A DNA stretch of 51,342 nucleotides from Bacillota bacterium (GTDB lineage Bacteria > Bacillota > Clostridia > Saccharofermentanales > Fastidiosipilaceae): NCBI GenBank assembly GCA_030057555.1, contig JASGUU010000005.1, forward strand, positions 1 through 51,342, given 5' to 3'. A model generated the notes under the pieces. The model did not search any database, was not told where the DNA came from, and worked only from the letters and a program-made list of their open reading frames with translations. Shown here one piece after another: positions 23,423 through 30,065 of the stretch. The translations under genes were made by a program, and so were the position numbers. How positions within the stretch are numbered: the first letter of the stretch is position 1; each line of letters opens with the position of its first letter.

Positions 23423-24678
23423 ACACGCCTGACTTTACCGTCAGCTTTCCCGGTCTCGGAATCCAGAATCTCGAGATCAACCGCGAGATTTTCAGCATCG
23501 GCCAGGTCAGTATCTACTGGTATGGTGCCCTGATCGCTGCCGCCGTGCTGCTCGCGATGTTCCTCTCGCTGCGCCACTGCCAGCGCTTCGGGATCTCACA
23601 GGATGATGTTCTCGACTTCTATCTGGCCGCCATCCCGGTCGGCCTCGTCGGTGCCCGCATCTACTACGTGATCTTTCAGTGGGAGCGCTTCGCCCCGGAT
23701 CCCAGACGCATCTTCAGCATGCGCGAGGGCGGTCTGGCCTTTTACGGCGGTGTCATAGCCGGTGTCATCGCGGTGGCCGTGCTGGGACGGATCAAGCGCT
23801 ACCGCTTCCATAAGCTGGCGGATTTCTTCATTCCCTATGTCGCCCTCGGGCAGGCGATCGGCCGCTGGGGCAATTTCTTCAACCAGGAAGCCTTTGGCGT
23901 CAACACCTCTCTGCCGTGGGGCATGTATTCGAACGGCACGCGCGACTATCTGAATGCGATTCAGCTGCCCGGTGTCGATCCGAACGCTCCGGTGCACCCG
24001 ACCTTTCTCTACGAATCGCTCGCCAATTTTCTGATCTATTTCATCCTGCTGCGCATCCGCCGGCAGTCAAAGGCCCGCTATGAGGTCTTCGCCTGGTACC
24101 TTCTGCTCTACGGCGCCGTGCGCTTTTTCACGGAATCTCTGCGTACCGATTCGCTCTATATCGGAGGTACGGGCCTGCGCGTCTCGATGCTCGTCTCGGC
24201 TGTCATGGTGCTGTCCGGGATCATCTGGCTCTCCGTGGTCTGGGTGCAGGACAACCGCCGCATCCGCCGTGAGGACATGGCGGTTCTGCTGGGTCGGACG
24301 GCCGACGGCGCCCAGCTGGACGAGACCGTCAGGGCACTCGACGCAGACGACGAGGCACTGTTCGAGCAGCATGTCTCGGTGCGCCAGCACGGTGAAGTCA
24401 GCGACGCGGACACGAAGGTTCATGACTTCTCCGACTCCGAGGCCTTTGCCCAGGCTGCCGCCGACCATCAGGCCCGCGAGGAGGAGCTCGACCGTCTCGA
24501 GGCGCTGGGAGCCTCGCCGCCTGTCGAACGCGAACTGAGCCTCGATGAGCTGCGCGAGGAGGCACGTCGGGCGGCGGAACGGGCCCTGCATGCCGATGAC
24601 AGCAGGCGGACGGAGGCGGCGGAGGACAGCTCTGCCGGCGAGACCGTGGAGACGGACGAGGTCCGTGACCAGCCCTGA
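23419..24678 (+). CDS. lgt: Prolipoprotein diacylglyceryl transferase with acidic tail
   Basis: A 419-residue Lgt. The membrane core (about 1-285) shows the family's seven-helix pattern, the REGGLAFYGG motif, the Lgt signature GQAIGRWGNFFNQEAFG with its essential Arg, and HPTFLYES. It transfers diacylglycerol from phosphatidylglycerol to the lipobox Cys of prolipoproteins. Residues of about 285-419 form a highly acidic, Glu/Ala/Asp-rich cytosolic extension not found in typical Lgt of about 260-280 residues. It overlaps the preceding peptidase gene by ATGA and the following rodA gene by one base (TGATG). Confidence 0.95.
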   Translation: MNTPDFTVSFPGLGIQNLEINREIFSIGQVSIYWYGALIAAAVLLAMFLSLRHCQRFGISQDDVLDFYLAAIPVGLVGARIYYVIFQWERFAPDPRRIFSMREGGLAFYGGVIAGVIAVAVLGRIKRYRFHKLADFFIPYVALGQAIGRWGNFFNQEAFGVNTSLPWGMYSNGTRDYLNAIQLPGVDPNAPVHPTFLYESLANFLIYFILLRIRRQSKARYEVFAWYLLLYGAVRFFTESLRTDSLYIGGTGLRVSMLVSAVMVLSGIIWLSVVWVQDNRRIRREDMAVLLGRTADGAQLDETVRALDADDEALFEQHVSVRQHGEVSDADTKVHDFSDSEAFAQAAADHQAREEELDRLEALGASPPVERELSLDELREEARRAAERALHADDSRRTEAAEDSSAGETVETDEVRDQP

Positions 24679-25811
24679 TGGAACGCCTGGGACTTGAGGC
24701 ACGGCGCCGCGATGTGCTGTTTCAGGCACTCGACTACTGGCTGCTGGTACCGGTTCTGGCCATCGGAGTCATCGGCCTTTATGTGCTGAATTTTGTCCTC
24801 GAGAACCAGTTCGCCCGCTCCTATCCCCGCAACATTCTGGTGCAGCTGCTGGCTTTCGGCCTCGGTCTCATCGTTCTCGTCGTGCTGACTCTCTTCGAAG
24901 CACAGCTGCTGCGTCCCTTTGGCTGGGGGCTGTATCTGCTGGCCCTCGGCCTGCAGGCCCTGCTGCCGGTCTTCGGCTCGGCCAACATCGCGGCGGCCAC
25001 CGGATCCAACGCCTGGCTCGTGCTGCCCGGCATCGGCACCTTTCAGCCCTCCGAGCTCGCGAAAGTCGCCCTCTGCATCGTGATCGGCCACCTGCTGGCC
25101 GATATCCGCACCGGCCGCCTCGCTCTGCTGCCGGGAATCCTGCTCTTCGGCCTCATTGTGGCGCCGCATCTGGGCCTCATCATCGTTTATCAGCGCGATG
25201 CCGGAACCGGCCTCGTGATTCTCTTCATGCTGGCCGTCATGGTCTTTGTCCAGGGCATCCGCCTGCGCTGGATCCTGCTCGCCTTTTCCCTCGGCATCAT
25301 CTCGCTGCCCCTGATCTGGACGAAGCTGCTGCGGCCCTATCAGCAGGGTCGTATTCTGGCCTTCCTCTTTCCCCACTATGATGCGGCATCCACCTACAAC
25401 GTCGATCAGGCCAAGCTCGCCATCGCCTCCGGCGGCCTGACCGGCAACAAAACCGGCCCCTGGGTCCATGTCCCCGTACAGGAGTCGGACTTCATCTTTT
25501 CGGCTGTCGGCGAGTACATGGGCCTGATCGGAACCGGCCTCCTCATAGTCCTGGCCTTCTTTTTTCTGCTGCGCTGCGTTGTTGTTTCGGCCCGCATGGA
25601 GACCCCGGCTGCCCGCTACATGGCGAGCGGTGTCACCGCCATCTTCGCCATCCACTACATCGAGAACATCGGCATGAACATCGGCCTCCTGCCGGTGACC
25701 GGCATCCCGCTGCCCTTTGTCAGCCAGGGCGGCTCGGCCATGGTGGTGAACTTCATGGCTCTCGGTGTCCTGATGAATTTCTCCTTCGGCTACCGCATGG
25801 AGCGCGTGTAG
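24678..25811 (+). CDS. rodA: SEDS-family peptidoglycan polymerase, RodA type
   Basis: A 377-residue protein with about ten hydrophobic segments. SEDS landmarks are GTFQPSELAKVALCI, the extracellular loop ending VPVQESDFIFSAVGEYMG, whose Asp corresponds to the catalytic residue of RodA/FtsW, and GIPLPFVSQGGSAMVVNF near the C-terminus. These enzymes polymerise lipid II with a partner class B PBP. A second SEDS gene in the dcw cluster is the better FtsW candidate, so I call this one RodA, an inference from genome context. It is the last gene of the rimP run. Only a weak hairpin follows the stop. Confidence 0.88.
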   Translation: MERLGLEARRRDVLFQALDYWLLVPVLAIGVIGLYVLNFVLENQFARSYPRNILVQLLAFGLGLIVLVVLTLFEAQLLRPFGWGLYLLALGLQALLPVFGSANIAAATGSNAWLVLPGIGTFQPSELAKVALCIVIGHLLADIRTGRLALLPGILLFGLIVAPHLGLIIVYQRDAGTGLVILFMLAVMVFVQGIRLRWILLAFSLGIISLPLIWTKLLRPYQQGRILAFLFPHYDAASTYNVDQAKLAIASGGLTGNKTGPWVHVPVQESDFIFSAVGEYMGLIGTGLLIVLAFFFLLRCVVVSARMETPAARYMASGVTAIFAIHYIENIGMNIGLLPVTGIPLPFVSQGGSAMVVNFMALGVLMNFSFGYRMERV

Positions 25812-26344
25812 CCTGTCCCGGCGCATGCCTGCAGCGCCGCAGTGGCCCGCTTGATGGGCACCGGCCTGTAGAACGTAGAATCCCGACCGCTTCCCGGATC
25901 CTGAAAACGGACCTGCACAGGCAGGGGTGAAGCCGATTCGCTGCCATCAGTGCATCCCGCGTTGACAGGCAGAGCGGACACCTGCTGATCGGGTGTTTTC
26001 CGGGCGTTCTGTGGTGCGTTGGCTGTGCATGGAGAGCTGTGAGCAAACATTAGACTTCTCACGGAGACCCGTGCACCATTCGGATTTTCGAGCATGAAAC
26101 CATCCTTCACAGCAAAAGTCATGCAGCAAAGCAACTTCTCCACGACGAAACGTGTACAACCCCGTTTTTGGTACACGGGCATACCACACCCAGGCCGCAG
26201 CGCGCTGCCGCTCTGGCCGGCGGGTTCCCGGAGCGCTTCCGCAGGCCACGTCGCAGTGCCTCGGCTGTACTTCAGGCTCAATATGCCCGTCTGCATACCT
26301 GGTAATACACGTCCGGTACCCTGTAGTTCATTTAAGTCCCATCT
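25812..26344. other. Gene-free region after rodA
   Basis: No supported gene. The composition is less GC-rich than the flanking genes. One hairpin is visible, CGTGTAC paired to GTACACG near 26141-26174, and a weak GGCGC/GCGCC stem lies just after the rodA stop. The short open frames here have no family resemblance and no ribosome binding sites. Confidence 0.5.
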
Positions 26345-26946
26345 GGTGGGTGCACGTCATATCTGTCGGGACAGTTAAAACTTTTGAGCCTTCCTCAAAC
26401 ACTTGAAACACCGGAGCTTTAGCGCAGCCTGCCTGCAGGCATAGGAAAGATCCCTTCTCCCAATGCCTGTGTGGCGATCAGCCTCACAAACTGCCGGAAT
26501 GTGATGTGAATGGGATTAGGAATAGGATAGCAGGCAGCGAGGCTGACAGGCACGACCTGGCACGTTCCAGGAGATTGTGAAGCGATCCAGGTTTTGTTTC
26601 CTGATGCCGAGTAAGGCGATTCTGATAAGCAGCGCGCCGCGCTACGGCGCGCCCGTCTTCGTGGTCAGGATGGCGAGTAATCCAAATGTTTTTTTGGATT
26701 ACTCTTCGTTTTGACCAGAAACGGCCCCTTTGTGGTCAAGATGGGGACTTTTCCAAATGATTTTTTGGATAACTCTTCGTTTTGACCAGAAACCGCCCCT
26801 TTGTGGTCAAGATGGCGAGTAATCCAAATGATTTTTTGGATTTCTCTTCGTTTTGACCACCAGAAGTCTGCAGGCTGCTTTTTCCCCCTGCCAGCCGTCC
26901 TCCTGGCACACTCACCCGCTTTCCGACACGCTTGACATGCACCCCC
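26345..26946 (-). mobile_element. Dispersed non-coding element, copy B (MITE-like)
   Basis: This is the reverse-complement counterpart of copy A. Matching landmarks on the plus strand are GAGCCTTCCTCAAACAC (26386-26402), TGCCTGCAGGCA (26430-26441), GATTGTGAAGCGATCCAGG (26573-26591) and TGCCAGCCGTCCTCCTGG (26889-26906). The ends are inverted repeats, GGGTGCACGTCA at 26348-26359 and TGACATGCACCC at 26933-26944, which match at 11 of 12 positions. The GC hairpin of copy A is kept as GCGCGCCG-TAGCG-CGGCGCGC, with one A-T pair changed to G-C. No ORF is conserved between the copies. The element lies directly after the rodA operon and points towards copy A. Confidence 0.7.
26662..26859 (-). repeat. 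Three tandem 71-bp hairpin units in copy B
   Basis: On the plus strand TGGTCAG or TGGTCAA begins at 26662, 26733 and 26804, and TTGACCA ends at 26717, 26788 and 26859, giving a period of 71 as in copy A. Inner AATCCAAA/TTTGGATT stems are present, and arms vary between units while the pairing is largely kept. The array has the same number of units as in copy A. Confidence 0.9.
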
Positions 26947-27059
26947 ATTTTGTCGAAGGAACATGCATCCGCTGGGGTCGGCGGCGAACTTTCGTTTTCC
27001 TGTCCGTGAATGGCTGCATGAGCTTGTCTGCCTGCGGATGCAGTCAGTCACGCACGCTT
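26947..27059. other. Gene-free spacer after copy B
   Basis: Nothing recognisable is seen here apart from open frames without family resemblance. Confidence 0.4.
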
Positions 27060-27600
27060 TTGGGCGCAGCTTTGCTTCATTTCATCGCTGTCGTCTAAAA
27101 AGCGCAGACGGCTCCCTGGTAGCAACACCATGCATGGCCCACAGACGCTCCGTGAGCTTGACATAGTCGGGTTTGAGGAGAGCGCTTTCCTGTCATCAGG
27201 ATCATCCATGCCATGGATGTCATAGCTCTCGTATCCCGTCTTCTCCAGATAGATGCCTTTGCTTTTGTCGCAGAACTGGTGACAGACAGGATTTGTATGA
27301 GCCTGGCTGCCCCGGCCGGCCATCCGTTTCCCGCCTGGGTGCGCCACCTGCCGTTCTCTGTCGTGGTCGAGGAAATCAGCGCATGGGCTAAAACGCCCGG
27401 GCTGGTATTCCACTGCCAGGAATCCCAGTGAATATGTCCATCCACCAGTCTGGCAAAGGCGATTTCGTCCCCAATCCAGTTCGTAACCGGTATCGGGAGG
27501 GGAAGCTTTTTCGGTCTGCGGCGGGTGGCTTGAAATGTTGTGTACACAGCACGCTTCGAAACGTGTTTCATCCATTTTCCGGTGTGCGGTTCATGTCGTG
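27060..27600 (-). pseudogene. Possible decayed gene, family not recognised
   Basis: On the minus strand, protein-like text continues only if the frame is changed at least twice. One frame gives TNWIGDEIAFARLVDGHIHW and later RLIQILSVTSSATKAK. A second continues with KGIYLEKTGYESYDIHGMDD. The third continues with LLKPDYVKLTERLWAMHG. I do not recognise a family, and the two overlapping open frames of 158 and 175 codons are each only partly convincing. A frameshifted remnant is my reading; chance open frames in a GC-rich region are the alternative. Confidence 0.25.
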
Positions 27601-27831
27601 GTTTCAGACAGCTTGTCTAATTCCTGCAGTCTCGTCTCAGGGGTGCCGGACGTTTGTGGTAAACCGCCTGGAGTCTCCTGAATGACCGGCAGCGCCATCG
27701 TTCCTTGCACAGTCAGTTGCTGTCTGTTTTTGCGGGCAGAGCCGGAACTGCCCATCCTGCCATCCGCGCTTGTTCACTGAGGACCGCCACCGTTTCACAC
27801 GGCGGCAGACATTTCCTGCAGTGAAAGGCGC
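27601..27831. other. Gene-free region upstream of the mraZ promoter
   Basis: No gene, tRNA or clear terminator is visible. It closes the roughly 2.1-kb gap between rodA and mraZ. Confidence 0.45.
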
Positions 27832-27860
27832 TTGTCAGATCTCAGCTGCATCGGTATGAT
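27832..27860 (+). promoter_or_regulatory. dcw cluster promoter upstream of mraZ
   Basis: TTGTCA (27832-27837) and TATGAT (27855-27860) are separated by the ideal 17 bases. Transcription should start near 27867, directly in front of the direct repeats that MraZ is expected to bind. Confidence 0.75.
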
Positions 27861-27868
27861 AGGCGTAG

Positions 27869-27914
27869 TGGTGATTTGTGCCACATTATGGGTTGTCTGA
27901 CGCATATTGTGGGG
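27869..27914 (+). promoter_or_regulatory. Putative MraZ-binding repeats
   Basis: TGGTG (27869-27873), TGCCA (27879-27883) and TGGGT (27889-27893) recur with an exact 10-base period, and TGGGG (27910-27914) follows further on. MraZ proteins bind arrays of TGGGN-like boxes spaced by five bases near their own promoter. Position and period fit that model, although only some boxes are close to the enterobacterial consensus. Confidence 0.5.
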
Positions 27915-27955
27915 GATTGCCGGAAACCAGGGACGAAGAAGCTGAAGGATACGAG

Positions 27956-28393
27956 ATGGCACGCTACACACACAACAGTGACCAGAAAGGTCGCATTGTG
28001 ATACCTGCCCGCCTGCGCGAGCGGATGGGTCCGACGGTGTATGTGACGCTTTCGCTCGATGAGGGCTATCTGGCGGTCTATACGGAGGAACGCTTCGAAA
28101 GCGTGCGGCGTCAGCTCGACGTACAGTCCGGCACCAATCCGCTGGTGCGTCGCCTCCGCCGCGCCATCATCGGTGAGGCGCTGCCCTGCAATCTCGATGC
28201 CCAGGGACGTATCGGCATCAGCGACGAGCTCTGGTCCGAGATCGGCGTACAGCCCGGCGATGCTGTCTATCTGACTGATATGGGAGATACCATCCTGATC
28301 TGTGGCCGCGACTTCTTCGAGATGCGCCGGACGGTGGAGACGCCGATCAGCGCGCTGGATCTGAGTGAACTCGATGTCAGCCAGATCATCTGA
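27956..28393 (+). CDS. mraZ: Transcriptional regulator MraZ
   Basis: A 145-residue MraZ with two SpoVT-AbrB-like halves, marked by NSDQKGRIVIPARLRERMG (residues 7-25) and CNLDAQGRIGISDELW. It forms an octameric ring and regulates the division and cell wall cluster. The start at 27956 follows GAAGGAT and matches the family N-terminus; the longer frame from 27878 would begin within the presumed operator. It is the first gene of the dcw cluster and overlaps rsmH by about 20 bases. Confidence 0.95.
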   Translation: MARYTHNSDQKGRIVIPARLRERMGPTVYVTLSLDEGYLAVYTEERFESVRRQLDVQSGTNPLVRRLRRAIIGEALPCNLDAQGRIGISDELWSEIGVQPGDAVYLTDMGDTILICGRDFFEMRRTVETPISALDLSELDVSQII

Positions 28394-29396
28394 GGCCGGA
28401 CCTTGGCCCTTCGATCACGAGCCGGTTCTTCTCGACGCAGTGATCACGGAGCTGAAGCTCCGCCCCGATGGTTCCTACGTGGACGCGACTGTCGGCGGGG
28501 CGGGCCATGCAGCAGCTATCTATGAGCGGCTTGGCAAAGGTGGACGCCTGTTGGGCATTGACCGTGATCCGGCCGCAGTTGCCGTCTCAGAAACGCGTCT
28601 GGGCTCACTCGCGGCACAGAGGGACAGCTCCCATGACGCACCCGAATGGACGGTGCAACAGGCCCGCTTCGGAGACCTCGACGAGGTCATGGATGCGTGC
28701 TGGGGTGACGGGAGCCTGGCTGACGGCATCCTCGCGGATCTGGGCGTCTCGAGTCCGCAGCTGGACAGTCCCGGGCGCGGATTCAGCTATCACAGCGACG
28801 GACCTCTCGACATGCGCATGAATCCGGGTGAGGGCGAGACGGCCCTTGACCTGATCCGGCGGGTCGGGCACAGGGAACTCAGCCGTATTCTGGCGGAATA
28901 CGGCGAGGAGCGCTATGCGGGCCGCATCGCCCGGCGACTGCAGGAAGTCGCACAGGAGTGTGCGCAGGAGGGCCGGGAGCTGACGACGGCTGCGGCCGCT
29001 GCGGCTATCGCCGCTGTGATGCCGGCCAGCTCCCGCCGTGAAGCACAGCATCCCGCGCGCCGCAGTTTTCAGGCTCTGCGCATCGCCGTCAATGATGAGC
29101 TGGGAGAGCTCGAGCGGCTGCTGACAGCGGCACTTGAGCGCCTGGAGAATGGTGGACGCCTGCTGGTCATCAGCTTCCACAGCCTCGAGGACCGCATCGT
29201 CAAGCACCGCATGCGGCACTGGCAGAATCCCTGTGAATGTCCGGCCGAGCTGCCCTGCAGCTGTGGAAAGAAAAGCAGAGGGCGGGTCATTGTTAACCGA
29301 GGCCTGGTGGCTGACGAGGATGAAACGAGGCGAAATCCGCGTGCCCGCAGCGCGCGACTGAGAATATTCGAACGACAGGATGATTTATCATCCTAA
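28374..29396 (+). CDS. rsmH: 16S rRNA (cytosine(1402)-N(4))-methyltransferase
   Basis: An RsmH (MraW) of about 340 residues. It starts with the typical FDHEPVLLDAVI segment, then VDATVGGAGHAAAI (SAM-binding glycine motif), LGIDRDPAAV, GILADLGVSSPQLDSPGRGFSY, and C-terminal HPARRSFQALRIAVNDEL plus ISFHSLEDRIVK. It methylates C1402 in the ribosomal P site. The ATG at 28374 is preferred; a GTG nine bases upstream is possible, and neither has a strong ribosome binding site. Overlap with mraZ suggests coupled translation. Confidence 0.96.
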   Translation: MSARSSEAGPWPFDHEPVLLDAVITELKLRPDGSYVDATVGGAGHAAAIYERLGKGGRLLGIDRDPAAVAVSETRLGSLAAQRDSSHDAPEWTVQQARFGDLDEVMDACWGDGSLADGILADLGVSSPQLDSPGRGFSYHSDGPLDMRMNPGEGETALDLIRRVGHRELSRILAEYGEERYAGRIARRLQEVAQECAQEGRELTTAAAAAAIAAVMPASSRREAQHPARRSFQALRIAVNDELGELERLLTAALERLENGGRLLVISFHSLEDRIVKHRMRHWQNPCECPAELPCSCGKKSRGRVIVNRGLVADEDETRRNPRARSARLRIFERQDDLSS

Positions 29397-29505
29397 CTTA
29401 AACGAGGTCCTATTTTTTCCCCAAAAAGATCACAAGCTCATAACGATATGACGATCTATCAAATAGGAAAAATAGTCGACAGAAGCTTGGAAGGTAGATC
29501 AGGAT
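29397..29505. other. AT-rich spacer with an inverted repeat before ftsL
   Basis: This stretch is strikingly AT-rich for this genome. CTATTTTTTCC at 29410-29420 is mirrored by GGAAAAATAG at 29466-29475, the inverse with one T fewer. No standard promoter pair is obvious. It could be an operator or curvature element ahead of ftsL. Confidence 0.4.
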
Positions 29506-30057
29506 ATGGCCGATGCACTGCGAGTCAATGACAGCATCTGGGGTGAGGAAATCCCGGCGATCCCGCGAAAGGGAACTCAGATACATCCGGAGATCTATGC
29601 CGTAGAGCCTGCGGAGAAGCGGCTCGGCGCACGCTATTCGCGCTCCCTGCGGCGTGAGCAGGTCGAACGGGCGCATGGATTTCTTCTGCTTGTGGCAGCG
29701 GTTGTTTTCATCGCTGCGATCGCGGGCATTCTGCTTGCCACCCAGGCCGGGCTGCTGATTCTGAGCCGCTCCAATACCGCCATGGAGCAGGAAATCCAGC
29801 GCCTCGATACAGTGACCCGCCAGAAGCAGGTCGAGCTTGTGGAGCGGATTGATGTGGAGGCGATAGAGGCCAGAGCAATCGAGCTGGGCTTCGTGTATCC
29901 GCGCCAGGCACAGCAGATTCATATCCAGATTCCCGGAGCTGACGGACTGGTTCTGCGGGACGCCGAGATGTCGGCCCAGACAGCGAGAGCCGGCTCCGAG
30001 GTGCCCGGGTCTCAGAGCGCCGAGGGTGTCCCCGCTCCGCTGACAGACGGCCGCTGA
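29506..30057 (+). CDS. ftsL: Septum formation initiator FtsL-like protein
   Basis: A 183-residue single-pass membrane protein. A cytosolic Arg-rich N-terminus (1-56) is followed by one hydrophobic segment at about 58-85 (FLLLVAAVVFIAAIAGILL). A short coiled coil with heptad-like spacing (AMEQEIQRLDTVTRQKQVELVERI) comes next, and then the AIELGFVYPRQAQQIHIQI motif typical of FtsL/DivIC. It would form the FtsQLB-like regulator of the divisome. The last 40 residues are a low-complexity extension. Position between rsmH and the class B PBP gene supports the call. Confidence 0.85.
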   Translation: MADALRVNDSIWGEEIPAIPRKGTQIHPEIYAVEPAEKRLGARYSRSLRREQVERAHGFLLLVAAVVFIAAIAGILLATQAGLLILSRSNTAMEQEIQRLDTVTRQKQVELVERIDVEAIEARAIELGFVYPRQAQQIHIQIPGADGLVLRDAEMSAQTARAGSEVPGSQSAEGVPAPLTDGR

Positions 30058-30065
30058 GTACGGCG

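Noticed and set aside
10683-26946. Composite transposon made of copies A and B
   Set aside because: No transposase is present and the enclosed operon consists of core genes in their usual order, so capture as cargo is unlikely; passive insertion or an inversion-prone arrangement is the simpler reading.
26665-27051. A minus-strand open frame of 128 codons through copy B
   Set aside because: It runs through the hairpin array, is not conserved in copy A, and has no family resemblance.
25812-27955. tRNA or small RNA genes in the gap before mraZ
   Set aside because: No tRNA-like acceptor and T-arm combination (such as GTTCGANNC with a matching 3' end) was found by eye.
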